Below, piece after piece: positions 9,150 to 18,491 of a DNA stretch of 63,043 bases (positions are counted from its first letter, which is position 1; each line of letters opens with the position of its first letter). The notes beneath the pieces were generated by a model. That model saw only the letters and a program-made list of their open reading frames with translations. It did not search any database and was not told the DNA's origin. A program made the position numbers and the translations under genes. Source of the DNA: GCA-2686265 sp036010965 (GTDB lineage: Bacteria > Planctomycetota > UBA1135 > GCA-002686595); the NCBI GenBank assembly GCA_036010965.1, contig DASCMO010000060.1, positions 1 to 63,043 on the forward strand, written 5' to 3'.

Positions 9150-11168
9150 CTACTCTTCCTCGTGCTTCTTGCCCTCGGCCTTGAGGATCTTCTCCTGCTC
9201 CAGGCCGGGGACCGCGGCGTAGCGAACGAAGGTCATGGAGTAGCTGCCTTCCCCCGAGGTCTGCGACTTGAGGTCGCGGTGGTAGGTCTGGACCGTCGCC
9301 AGCGGAGCCTCGGCCTTGACGACCGTGATCGCCCCGTCCGCCTCGCTCACCTGATCGATGACCTGGCCGCGGCGCTGGCTGGTGATATCGCTGAAGATCG
9401 TCCCGGCCATCTCCGTCGGGATGTGGATCTCCAGCTCCATGATGGGCTCGAGCAGAGTCGGCCGAGCCTTCAGGAACCCCTCGCGGAAGGCACGCGACCC
9501 AGCCATCTTGAAGCTCGCCTCGTCCGAGTCCACAGCGTGGAACTTGCCGTCGTAGACCTCTGCGGCGACGTCCACGACGACGCTGTTGGTCAGCACTCCA
9601 TCGGCACAGGCCTGGCGTATGCCCTTCTCTACGGCGGGGATCAGGTTGCGCGGGATGGACCCCCCGACGACCCCATCCACGAACTGGACTCCCTCGCCCG
9701 AACGGAGCGGCTTGAGGCGCAGGTAGCACTCGCCGAATTGACCACGACCGCCGCTCTGTTTCTTGTGCCGGTGGTGCCCCTCGGCCGCCTTGGTGATGGT
9801 CTCACGGAAGGCGATGCGGGGGATGCTCGTGTCGATCTCGACACCGTAGCGGCGCTTCAGGCGGGCTTCCATCACCTTCAAGTGCAGATCGCTCATTCCG
9901 TTCATCACCAGTTCGTGAGTGACGGAGTCGTTGTGGATCATGAAGGTCGGGTCCTCGGCGCTCAACTTGTGGAGGGCCTCACCGATCTTCTGCTCGTCTG
10001 CGCGGCTCCTGGGAGTGGCCGCGAGGGCGACCATCGGGATGCCGAGCTCGGGGCCGGCGACCCGCACCAGGTCCTCGCCTGCCCGTCGAACCGAGTCGCC
10101 GCAGCCGATGTTCTCGACCTTCGAGAACGCGATGATCTCGCCGGGACCGGCTGACTCGATGGCCTCGCGCTGCTTGCCGACCATGTGAAAGAGCCCCCCG
10201 AGCTTTTCGGACTTCTTGTCCCCGGGGCCCTCAACGCTGTCCGAGGCCGACAAGGTCCCGCGCCAGACGCGCGCCAGGCAGACCTTCCCGACATGAGCAT
10301 CGGTCTTGACGTTGAAGACCGTCGCGCACAGCCCGCCGGAGGGGTCGGGCTTCACCTCGTTGCCCTCGGAGTCCTGGATGGTCGCCAGCCCGTCGGGAGT
10401 GAAGCGATTGAGGAACTGCAGCACGTTCTCGACGGCCAGACCTGAATCGGGGTTGCAGACCAGCAGCGGCACCAGGGCACCGGCCGCGATGGCCTGGGGC
10501 ATGAGGATCGCGAACTGCTCGTCGGTGAGGGTCTGGGATTCGAGGTACTCCATCATGAGCTCCTCGTCCTCGCAGACGTCCATCAGGGTGTCCATCAATG
10601 GCTGACGCCACTCGGAGTCCTCGACGTCCATCGTGCGGGTCACCGCCGAGAAGGAAGGGCCCGACGCGTCGGGAACCAGGACCGGGACGACCCCGTCACC
10701 GACGGCCTCTCGCAAGCTCGTCACGAGCTCATCCAGGTCAGCATTGTCGCCGTCGAGGTGGGTCACGACGATCGCCCGCGGGCGACCTAGCTGCACGGCG
10801 CGTTTCATCTTCTGGCGCAGGTTGAAGGTCACCCCGCTGCTGCACGAGACGACCGCCACGACCATGTCCGAGGCGAACATCGCCCCCTCGGTCTCGGCGA
10901 CGAAGTCCGGGTAGCCGGGAGTGTCGAGGAAGGTCCACTGCAAGTCGCCGTGGTCGGCATGGACCACGGATAGCTGGAGGGTGTGCTGCTTCTCCTGCTC
11001 CTCGGGTTCGGTGTCGCAGATGCTGGTCTTGTCGGCCACCGAGCCCTTGCGGGCCGAAGCGCCCGTCAGGTGGGCGAGGGCGTCGACGAGGGTCGTCTTG
11101 CCAGAAGAAGGGTGTCCGACGAAGGCCAGGTTGCGGATGGCGAGGGGACCGGTGGACATCGAGTTCAC
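9150..11168 (-). CDS. Elongation factor G-like translational GTPase (EF-G paralogue)
   Basis: The protein has 672 residues with the EF-G order: G domain, domain II, and C-terminal domains III-V with the domain IV phrase KQSGGRGQFGE. The P-loop GHPSSGKTT (18-26) and G3 DTPGYPDF are intact. The G4 motif reads THLD (136-139) instead of NKxD, and the protein is shorter than canonical EF-G (about 700). The gene stands alone between terminators and is not beside rpsL, rpsG or tufA. It therefore looks like the EF-G2/FusA2 type of paralogue rather than the housekeeping factor; the housekeeping copy is presumably elsewhere. Translation could also start three codons later. What this paralogue does is not settled by the sequence. 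Confidence 0.88.
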   Translation of the reverse strand: MNSMSTGPLAIRNLAFVGHPSSGKTTLVDALAHLTGASARKGSVADKTSICDTEPEEQEKQHTLQLSVVHADHGDLQWTFLDTPGYPDFVAETEGAMFASDMVVAVVSCSSGVTFNLRQKMKRAVQLGRPRAIVVTHLDGDNADLDELVTSLREAVGDGVVPVLVPDASGPSFSAVTRTMDVEDSEWRQPLMDTLMDVCEDEELMMEYLESQTLTDEQFAILMPQAIAAGALVPLLVCNPDSGLAVENVLQFLNRFTPDGLATIQDSEGNEVKPDPSGGLCATVFNVKTDAHVGKVCLARVWRGTLSASDSVEGPGDKKSEKLGGLFHMVGKQREAIESAGPGEIIAFSKVENIGCGDSVRRAGEDLVRVAGPELGIPMVALAATPRSRADEQKIGEALHKLSAEDPTFMIHNDSVTHELVMNGMSDLHLKVMEARLKRRYGVEIDTSIPRIAFRETITKAAEGHHRHKKQSGGRGQFGECYLRLKPLRSGEGVQFVDGVVGGSIPRNLIPAVEKGIRQACADGVLTNSVVVDVAAEVYDGKFHAVDSDEASFKMAGSRAFREGFLKARPTLLEPIMELEIHIPTEMAGTIFSDITSQRRGQVIDQVSEADGAITVVKAEAPLATVQTYHRDLKSQTSGEGSYSMTFVRYAAVPGLEQEKILKAEGKKHEEE

Positions 11169-11366
11169 TCTGCGCTCAGGGTTGCGGACGCGCCCGTGGT
11201 GCGACGCGGGGGAGAAACGGCGCCTATCCTAGCGTCTGCGCGAGAAGGCACATACCCCGCTCCGCGCGGGGCGCGCGGGGAGGTTCGCCACGGAGCCGCC
11301 CAATACCCGGCCGCCCGCCCGAAGGTGGGGTCAGGCCGGGCCGTCGCGGTCTCTGCAACCGGTCGG

Positions 11367-12047
11367 TCAGCGACCGCCGGCGTGGACGACGATCTCCACT
11401 CGCCGGTTCTGCGCCTTGGCCGACGCGGTCTCACCGGCCACCATGGGCGCGTACTGTCCGTGGCCCACGACGATGCACTGCTCGTCGGGAATTGCGCAGT
11501 GCTCCACGAGGTGTGCCAGCACGGCCATGGCCCGGGCGATGGACAGGTTGCGATTCGTCTCGAAGACCGACTTGCGGATCGGATCCGAGTCGGTGTGACC
11601 CTCGATGTGGTAGGAGCCATCCGGGTGCGCCGCCAACAGCACCGCGGCGACCTCGGCCAGGGCGCTGTGCCCCTCCGTGGAGAGGTCTGCCTTGCCCGAG
11701 GCGAAGGTGATCGACGAGGGGATCGAGATGACGGCCATGCCGTCACGCATCCCGTAGGTGATGCCCAGCTCCGCGAGGCGCTGGTCGCCGAGCAGGTCCG
11801 CAGGCGTCTCGACCTCCACCACCCGCGCGTTCGCCTCCACGAGCTGGGTGCCAAGATCGTCGATGTGCCCCAGGTGACCCTGGCGCTCGCGCTTCAGGGA
11901 GGCGCGCTCCTCCCGCAACACGCGGATCTGTGCGTCGCGATCCGCGATGGTCTGGCGGTAAGCCTCCGGTGACGTGCAGCCAACGGCGACCATGCTGACC
12001 AGTACTCCCAGCCCCGTACGGGCCCATCTTCTCTCGTTCTTATTCAT
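11367..12047 (-). CDS. OmpA-family peptidoglycan-binding lipoprotein
   Basis: This 226-residue protein has a lipoprotein signal with lipobox AVGC (Cys24), then a coiled-coil stretch of about 50 residues (DRDAQIRVLREERASLKRE), then an OmpA/MotB domain. The domain carries the expected EGHTDSDPIR and AQNRRVEI motifs, including the Asp and Arg that contact diaminopimelate in the family. It would tether the outer membrane to peptidoglycan from the periplasmic side, like Pal, which supports a diderm envelope. It sits downstream of the prepilin peptidase gene on the same strand with a 57-base gap. It could equally be a gliding- or pilus-associated OmpA protein. Confidence 0.9.
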   Translation of the reverse strand: MNKNERRWARTGLGVLVSMVAVGCTSPEAYRQTIADRDAQIRVLREERASLKRERQGHLGHIDDLGTQLVEANARVVEVETPADLLGDQRLAELGITYGMRDGMAVISIPSSITFASGKADLSTEGHSALAEVAAVLLAAHPDGSYHIEGHTDSDPIRKSVFETNRNLSIARAMAVLAHLVEHCAIPDEQCIVVGHGQYAPMVAGETASAKAQNRRVEIVVHAGGR

Positions 12048-12104
12048 GCCCTAGGGCTCCCCTCGTTTCTGTCGATCCTGATGATGTTCGTCCCAGCCCG
12101 CGAG

Positions 12105-13034
12105 TCATCCTTGACCGCGCAGCACCAGAGTGAGGACATCATTCCAATAGAGGAGGATGATTCCAATCCCCGCCGCGAGATACGGGCCGAAGGGGAGGTA
12201 GCGTCCCGCCAGACGCGCGACGCGCAGGGCCTTTCCCGCCCCTCGCCGGCCCCCGCGATCGCGCGCGCGCGCGCGAACCAGATAGAAGAAGCGCGCGATG
12301 TTCACCACGCCCGCCACCGAGGCCAGGACCGAGGCCACCATCAGGGCCAGCAGGACGCCCCCCGCTCCGACGAAGCCGCCTCCGGCGGCCAGCAGCTTGA
12401 CGTCGCCGAAGCCCATGGCGTCGCGCCCAAAGATGCGGTTTCCCAGCCAGGCCACCCCCAGCAGAATGCCTCCGCCGACGGCCATCCCCGCCAGGGAGGC
12501 CCCGAGAGCCCCTACCGGACCGACCGCCGAGGCGTCTGCGGAGAGAGCGCGCGCGATCGGGCTGTCGGCGTGCAGCGCGGGGACGACCAGGGCGCAGACA
12601 GGCGCCAGCACCATCCCGCCCACGGAAACGGAATCGGGGATCTCGAAGCAGTCCAGGTCCACGAAGGTCGCCACGATCAGGCCCGAGAAGACCGTCACGC
12701 GCACCAGAGCCAGAGCGGTGTCGGGCCCCGCGGAGGCGGCCGCCAGACACCAGAGAGCGCCCGTGAGGACCTCCACCAGGGGGTAGCGCCAGGAGATCGG
12801 GGCCTCGCACGCCCGACAGCGCGCTCGCAGGACGAGCCAGGACAGGATCGGGATGTTCTCGAACCAGGCCAGGTCGTGGCCACAGAGCGGACAGGCGGAG
12901 CGGCGCGGGAACCAGACGCTCTGGCCCTCGATCGAGTAGCGGTGGATCGCGACGTTCAGGAAGGAGCCGACGAAGGTCCCGAAGGCGGCCCAGACCACGA
13001 GGACCGGCCAGAGGGAGGGCAACCCGTCCCTCAT
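12105..13034 (-). CDS. Prepilin peptidase (A24 aspartyl protease / N-methyltransferase)
   Basis: The product, 309 residues, is a polytopic inner-membrane enzyme that removes the prepilin leader and N-methylates the new N-terminal Phe. The N-terminal methyltransferase part has the zinc pairs Cys48/Cys51 (CPLC) and Cys73/Cys76 (CRAC). The two catalytic aspartates are in VDLDCFEIPD and in MGFGDVKL. At least seven hydrophobic segments are visible. Its start overlaps the end of the upstream Ig-like lipoprotein gene by four bases, so the two are co-translated. It is the only prepilin peptidase in the window and should process the prepilin at 3950-4678. Confidence 0.95.
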   Translation of the reverse strand: MRDGLPSLWPVLVVWAAFGTFVGSFLNVAIHRYSIEGQSVWFPRRSACPLCGHDLAWFENIPILSWLVLRARCRACEAPISWRYPLVEVLTGALWCLAAASAGPDTALALVRVTVFSGLIVATFVDLDCFEIPDSVSVGGMVLAPVCALVVPALHADSPIARALSADASAVGPVGALGASLAGMAVGGGILLGVAWLGNRIFGRDAMGFGDVKLLAAGGGFVGAGGVLLALMVASVLASVAGVVNIARFFYLVRARARDRGGRRGAGKALRVARLAGRYLPFGPYLAAGIGIILLYWNDVLTLVLRGQG

Positions 13035-14806
13035 CGGGCCTGCTCCTCACCCCATGGCCAGGAGAGCCGCACGCCGTCCACGACGGGCGGGGACCAGCGC
13101 CGGCCGGCGCCCGGGCCGGGGCCGGGAGGGCCAACGGTGAGCTCGATCAGCAAGCGCAGTCGGCCTGGCGGGCGCACCTGGCGTGGATCGTCCTGCGGAT
13201 CCCAGTCGGCGATGGAGCCCCCCAGGGGCAGGTCCTCCTCGCGCACGTAGCGCACACGGAAGGCGCCGCCGTTCTCGCGGCCCGAGACCGAGGCCCTCCC
13301 CCAGCGCGCGACGCTCCCCACCGAGGGGATCGGGTCGGAGAGCACGGCGAAGGTCAGGGACGTTCGCAGGGGATTCTCCAGGGGCGCGTCGAGTTCCAGG
13401 GCCACGGTGCTGGCGGTGCTCGGCAGAGCCAGGCCGCCGCCCTCTCCCAGGATCCAGAGCTCGTTCTCCGCGGCCCGCGGTCGCTCCGCGACCCGGATCC
13501 AGCCACCGGCGACCAGCAACAGCGGCCCGTCGACCTCGATGCGTCCGGTCACCACCAGATCTCCGCCGGCCACGATGACGGTCCATGGGGGGTCCTCAAC
13601 CTGGGCGCGCTCCAGCCATGTGGAGAGGCGCTCTCCTTCTTCGACGACGAGGCCCCGCGCCTCCCCCACCGTTCGCAGCAGGTCGCCCTCGATGGACAGG
13701 CGGCCCTGGGCGCGCAGGACCACCAGGCCCGGCGCCTCCAGTCGGCAGGTGCTTTCCGCCGGCAGGGTGAGGCGCGTCGCGTGCACATCCTTGGCGGCCA
13801 GGTCCCCGTCCGGAAGGTCTGTCGGGCCGTCTCGCCCGTCTCCCGCGGCCCGCGGGTAGCGGACCGTGACGCGCCCCCCGCCCCAGGCCGCGGTGCCGTC
13901 CGCTCCCGGCACCGGTCGCGTGTTGGCCTCCCGGCGCAGAAAATCCTGAGTGTGGGTACCGGCGGCCTCCTGAACGTCGACCTCGATCGCACTTCCATAG
14001 GGCTGGACCCGATTGCCGCCGAAGTCCAGGAGTCCCATGTCGGGGACCATGCGCAGCGAGTGCACTCCCGGCGAGAGCTCGGCCATGGGCACCAGCTCGA
14101 TCTCCGCCGCCGTCCAGAGCGCGCGCCGTCCCCGGACTACCAGGTGGGCGTGGTTAGCGAGCAGGCGCGCCTGCAGATCGATCCGTTCCCCAGCCGGAGT
14201 CTGGAAATGAAAGTCCTCGGCCCGCAGGGTCGAGGGGTCCACCGGCTCCTCGCAGAAGACGATCACGCGCGGGTCGTCCCGCACAGTCGTGAGCTCCTCT
14301 CCGGGGTGCAGGCGCAGGCCGAACAGCGGTGTATGGTCCACAAACATCTGTCCGCGGGGATCGGTCAGGTGGGCGGTCTCGAAGCTCCAGCTTACGCTGC
14401 GCGCCAAAGGCCTCCCGTCGCGACCGCGCAGGCCGTCGGGGGCGGGGAAGCCCTGGATGAGCGCTGTGTAGCGGGTGCCCGGCCGCAGGCCGCCGTCGGT
14501 CAACTCCGCCCCGAGCACCGGGTCGGGCAGAAAGCGGATACGCCTGCGGTCCACCCGAAACACCCCCGCCGCAGGACGGCCCTCTCCATCCACGATGCGC
14601 ATGCTCTCGGCCGTCACCGAAGAGGGATCGAGGGGATGGGAGAAGTCGAAGGTGAGGGTCTCGTTCAGGAACAGCCCCTCGCTCTGTTCGGGCCGCACCT
14701 GCAGCAGTTCGAACCAGCGCGGCTCGGCCTGCACCTCTCTCTCACAGGCGGCGAGCAGCGACGAGGCGGCGACGCCCCCGAGCACGAACCGAGACCAGAA
14801 GTTCAC
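13031..14806 (-). CDS. Ig-like domain lipoprotein
   Basis: The predicted product has 591 residues. I chose the GTG at 14806 because it places a lipobox (LLAAC, Cys21) after a short leader; the longer open frame adds Arg-rich residues with no signal character, and no strong ribosome site is visible. SbsA-type Ig-like modules follow, with phrases such as TFDFSHPLDPSSV and VIVFCEEPVDPSTL. The second half has short repeated beta phrases (LSIEGDLL, LVVTGRIEVDGP) resembling the beta-rich module of the larger lipoproteins. It overlaps the prepilin peptidase gene, which ties it to pilus or secretion biogenesis. Function unknown; surface structure or cargo is inference. Confidence 0.78.
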   Translation of the reverse strand: MNFWSRFVLGGVAASSLLAACEREVQAEPRWFELLQVRPEQSEGLFLNETLTFDFSHPLDPSSVTAESMRIVDGEGRPAAGVFRVDRRRIRFLPDPVLGAELTDGGLRPGTRYTALIQGFPAPDGLRGRDGRPLARSVSWSFETAHLTDPRGQMFVDHTPLFGLRLHPGEELTTVRDDPRVIVFCEEPVDPSTLRAEDFHFQTPAGERIDLQARLLANHAHLVVRGRRALWTAAEIELVPMAELSPGVHSLRMVPDMGLLDFGGNRVQPYGSAIEVDVQEAAGTHTQDFLRREANTRPVPGADGTAAWGGGRVTVRYPRAAGDGRDGPTDLPDGDLAAKDVHATRLTLPAESTCRLEAPGLVVLRAQGRLSIEGDLLRTVGEARGLVVEEGERLSTWLERAQVEDPPWTVIVAGGDLVVTGRIEVDGPLLLVAGGWIRVAERPRAAENELWILGEGGGLALPSTASTVALELDAPLENPLRTSLTFAVLSDPIPSVGSVARWGRASVSGRENGGAFRVRYVREEDLPLGGSIADWDPQDDPRQVRPPGRLRLLIELTVGPPGPGPGAGRRWSPPVVDGVRLSWPWGEEQAR

Positions 14807-15097
14807 GGCGCCATTGAAGCACTTGCGGTGGGCGACTTCCCCCCCCAGACGCCTCCGTTCGAAGGCACGCGATGCAAGCCGACTCCCCACCGGAGATCGG
14901 GAAGGGCCTTCCGGCAGAATGACCTGCCCCGACCCTGCGCGCCCTCAAGCACGGTCGTCGCGCCCCGGTTCCTGGCCGCCCGGTGGCCCCAGCTTCGTCT
15001 GCTCCGCCAAGCCTGTCCTGAATGCAGCAAACCGGCGATCTCCGGCCCCGGAGGGCCGTCGAGCGCCGGCTCGCCTCGTCTCGATCCAGCGTTCCAG

Positions 15098-18000
15098 CTA
15101 GAAACGGAACGGGATCCGCAGAAAGTCGAGGACCGGGCGCGGGGTGTTGAAGGACAGGTCCGAGTTGTCCGCCAGGATGTCGAAGGCCAGCTGGAAGCGG
15201 AAGAACCGGAAGTCCGTGTTGCCGGGTGCACCAGACAGGTCACCGATGTCCGTGGCCCACTCCAGGGTCCCGGGGAAGATGGCACTCTCGTCGGGATCGC
15301 CGAGGCTGTTGGCCCCGGTGGCCTGGAAGCTCACGAGCACGGAGCTGCTGTCGGGCATGGCGTCGGGCACGGCGTTGGTGCTGACCCCGAAGTAGCGTGG
15401 GATCACCTCCACCAGACCGGAAGAGGGCAAGTCGCCATCGGAGACCGTGAGCGAGAGGACAGCGGTCGCCTCGTCGTATTCCGCTGAGGTCACGTCGTGG
15501 TCCTGCCCGCCGACCCGCAAGCGGAAGCGCCGAAAGAGGTTCGGATTGCGCCGGTAGATCTCGTCCCCAGCGGCCAGTTCGCCGGCGTCCAGCAGCATCG
15601 TGCGCGGGTCCGCGCCTATGTCCGGCAGGCCAGCACCCTCCACCGGTGAGGCCGGGGCGAGGATCGCCGGCAGGTCCCCCACGACCTCCCCGGTCGACTC
15701 CACCAAGCCCGTGTCCGGGTCGGTCCCGTCGAAGAGGAACTGGATCGGGTCGGGATTGGCCGGATCGTCAGGGTTGATGCTCGCGCCCCCCACGGGAATC
15801 CATTTCGACTGGGCCTTGGAGAGGCGGCCGAAGATGGGCAGCAGCTGATCCACCCAGCCGGCGTCCCCCACGCCCGTGCCGATGTCGTAGCCAACGGGCG
15901 CAGGCCTGACCGCGTCACGCACGAGGCCTGAGTCGCCGAGGGGGCCGATCACGTCATCAGGCAGGCTGCCCACGTGGAACTGGATCAGGCCCGGGCCGCC
16001 GTCACCACCGGCCGAGACGATGATCCCGGTCTGGACGAAGCACTGGGAGGGCAGGGGCTCCTCGAAGGGGTTATCGGTCAGCTCCCCGGTGTGGTGCGCG
16101 TCAGCCTGCGGGGTGAGCTCGTTGTCGTCCGCTCCACCCGCGTTGCTGAAGCCCGCGCCGCCCTGGCCGCCACGCGCCAGGATCGAGGGGGCTGCATTGG
16201 GGTTCCCGTTCTGGGGCAGCTCGGAGAGGTCGATCTGCTGGGCTGTCTGCAGGACGATGTGTCCTCCCGCACCTCCGCCCGAGCCGCCGCCGATGCGGTT
16301 GACGTAGTTGGTGTTCTCCCCGCCGGAGCCGTGGCCGCCGCGCGCGGTGATCTTGCCGTTGATCCCCATGCTGATCCGTCCCAGGGCGAGGATCGTGAGC
16401 GCGCCAGAGCCGCCGCCGCCGCCACATCCCTTGTCCTGGTCATTGTTCAGCAAGTCCGGGGGCGGGTACTCGGTCGCACGGGTCGCGTCGCCACCGGCAC
16501 CGCCGCCGGAAGCCGGCCAGGGCTGGACCAACTCGCCCTGGACCAGCAGCTCGTTCCCGGTGCCGAAGTCCTTGCGCATCGTGCCCCAGAAGTCGTCGCC
16601 GGTCCCGTTGATGTCCGTGAAGGGACGGTCGGCGGCCAGGCCGCCCCAGGGCAGGGTTTCCCCAGGGCGTGTCGCGGCGTTGGCCGACGGATGGCCCGCG
16701 AAACCGTTCTCCGCGTCGAGGCCCAGGAGCGTCTGGTCCATGCAATCGTCGGAGAGCACCACGTTCAGGCCGAGGGTCCCTCCGCCGCCGCCTGCGGCGC
16801 CGCGGAATTGACCGTAGTTGGCCGTGTTCGAATTCCAGCCACTCTCACCGCCCTGGCCGCCCGCGCCGGGAGTGTCGAAGGCGCCAAAGCCGTTGCCTCC
16901 GCGCGGAGTGACCTGATTCGTCAGGTAGCTACCCGTCCCGCCGGCGCCGCCGCCCCCGTTACCGGAGGCGCCTGCTTCGGGCTGGAAGGGGGTGTTGAGA
17001 GTGAAGACGGGCTTGGCGTTGTTGCCGGAAATGTCCAGTTCGCCCTCGATGCGCACCTCACCCGAGCACAGGAAGAGGGCCGGGTTGGGCCCCTGCACCT
17101 TGAGCACCGAGTTCTCGGGAATGTAGAGGTCGCGGATGTTGACCACGCCGTTGATGACCAGCTGCGTGGCCGTCGGGACGCCCTCGGGCCCGCCGATGAT
17201 GAGTGTCGAGGTGGTGTCGAGGATCATCGTCTGGTTCGACCCGATGTGCCAGTCGAAGTTGCCGCCCGGGCCGCCGGTGCCTTCGAAGTCGAAGGAGGGC
17301 TGGACGCCATACACACCCGGAGAGATCTCGCCCCACTCGGCCCGCGGCGTATCGAAGACGGCGTCGTCATCCTCGAATGACCCCACATCGCTGCCGCTCA
17401 GGACGAACGTCTCGAGGAAATCGTCGGCGTGATCGACGGGCACACCGTTCTCCTCGAAGGTGCTGCTGTGCATCACCGCGAAGCTCTCCAGGGGCAGGAT
17501 GTTCCGATCGCCCACGAGGTCCTCGAACTCGGGCTTCAGCACCACCCGCAGGGTGCGGTTCTGAGGCAGCACGCCCAGAGGCGTGAGCCGCAGGACAGCC
17601 CCCGTGTCAGTGCAGTTGGCATCGAGCACCACCCTCGTGGGGAAGGTGACCCAGGACTCCGTCGCCTCCTCGAACTGGACCTGGACCCGGTCCTGGCTGA
17701 TGTTCTCGGTCGTGGGGCTGACGGGTTGGTTGACCTCGATCAGGATCTCGACCCGCGAGTCGGTGTCGCTGTATAGGTTGAGCGGAACCTCGAAGGTACC
17801 CAGGTTGCCCTCGCCGGCCGGGTCGATGGTGAATGGCATGACATCGCTGCCGCCTCCGATCTCCAGGCGCGTTCCCTGGACGATCCCGTCGCCATCCACG
17901 TATCCCTCGAGGGGCGCGGGAGGACCGGCCTGGGGATCGAGGAAGAGGTCGGTCAGGACCTCCGATACGGGCGTGAAGAAGGACATGGTGTGACCGTCCG

Positions 18001-18439
18001 AGATCCCGGTGCCCGCCGTGGACAGGACCGAGCCCGCTCCGCTCATGTCGGGAACGAAGATCCGGTAGGCGACTCCCCCAGGGGTCAGGCCGGCGTCCGA
18101 GAAGTCGGCCTGGGTCGGACATGTCGGCTGAAAGGTGATCTTGCGTGCATCGCCGGACTCCGCAAAGAACGACCCCACCGCCGGGCCACCGTTGACCTGA
18201 GCGATGTTGATCGTGTTCATGTTCACGGACTCGAAGTCGACCGCGTGCGAGAACGTGAAGGTGATCGGGCGATTGATCTGCCAGGTCTGCCCCCCGGCAA
18301 CGGACACGCTTTGGAGGGTGAAGAGTCCGGCGGCATTCTCATCAGCGCTCAATTCCCCGCCACTACAACCGATCGCAAGGATGCCGGCGCCACAGGCCGC
18401 AGCGGAGGTTCTCCAAAGTGCTCGATGTGATTGAATCAT
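15098..18439 (-). CDS. Large Ig-like/glycine-rich lipoprotein
   Basis: This 1113-residue protein opens with a lipoprotein signal (AIGC, Cys25). An SbsA-type Ig-like domain follows (ITFTFSHAVDFESVN), with a second near 200-330. From about residue 390 a beta-rich stretch begins, with short repeated turns (TQLVINGVVNIRDL, GPNPALFLCSGEVRIEG). It leads into long Gly/Asn/Ala-rich segments with GGGGAGGTG, GGGGTLGL and GGGSGGGAGG. The C-terminal part is acidic and beta-rich. The arrangement suggests an elongated, possibly beta-helical cell-surface rod, but no fold can be proven here. It is paralogous to the truncated gene at the window start. I see no catalytic motif and do not recognise a named family beyond the Ig-like modules. 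Confidence 0.85.
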   Translation of the reverse strand: MIQSHRALWRTSAAACGAGILAIGCSGGELSADENAAGLFTLQSVSVAGGQTWQINRPITFTFSHAVDFESVNMNTINIAQVNGGPAVGSFFAESGDARKITFQPTCPTQADFSDAGLTPGGVAYRIFVPDMSGAGSVLSTAGTGISDGHTMSFFTPVSEVLTDLFLDPQAGPPAPLEGYVDGDGIVQGTRLEIGGGSDVMPFTIDPAGEGNLGTFEVPLNLYSDTDSRVEILIEVNQPVSPTTENISQDRVQVQFEEATESWVTFPTRVVLDANCTDTGAVLRLTPLGVLPQNRTLRVVLKPEFEDLVGDRNILPLESFAVMHSSTFEENGVPVDHADDFLETFVLSGSDVGSFEDDDAVFDTPRAEWGEISPGVYGVQPSFDFEGTGGPGGNFDWHIGSNQTMILDTTSTLIIGGPEGVPTATQLVINGVVNIRDLYIPENSVLKVQGPNPALFLCSGEVRIEGELDISGNNAKPVFTLNTPFQPEAGASGNGGGGAGGTGSYLTNQVTPRGGNGFGAFDTPGAGGQGGESGWNSNTANYGQFRGAAGGGGGTLGLNVVLSDDCMDQTLLGLDAENGFAGHPSANAATRPGETLPWGGLAADRPFTDINGTGDDFWGTMRKDFGTGNELLVQGELVQPWPASGGGAGGDATRATEYPPPDLLNNDQDKGCGGGGGSGALTILALGRISMGINGKITARGGHGSGGENTNYVNRIGGGSGGGAGGHIVLQTAQQIDLSELPQNGNPNAAPSILARGGQGGAGFSNAGGADDNELTPQADAHHTGELTDNPFEEPLPSQCFVQTGIIVSAGGDGGPGLIQFHVGSLPDDVIGPLGDSGLVRDAVRPAPVGYDIGTGVGDAGWVDQLLPIFGRLSKAQSKWIPVGGASINPDDPANPDPIQFLFDGTDPDTGLVESTGEVVGDLPAILAPASPVEGAGLPDIGADPRTMLLDAGELAAGDEIYRRNPNLFRRFRLRVGGQDHDVTSAEYDEATAVLSLTVSDGDLPSSGLVEVIPRYFGVSTNAVPDAMPDSSSVLVSFQATGANSLGDPDESAIFPGTLEWATDIGDLSGAPGNTDFRFFRFQLAFDILADNSDLSFNTPRPVLDFLRIPFRF

Positions 18440-18491
18440 GTCTATGCTGTTGCCGTTGGAAGCCTGATTGGATCGGGAGAGGGGAGCGGGC

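Noticed and set aside
8947..9729. Upstream extension of the pilT frame, giving a 615-residue protein
   Set aside because: It runs antisense-free through the EF-G coding end and terminator; homology and ribosome site begin at 8946.
11240..11300. Short CCCCGC/GCGGGG hairpin upstream of the EF-G gene
   Set aside because: GC-rich background produces many such stems; no T tract and no clear position relative to a stop.
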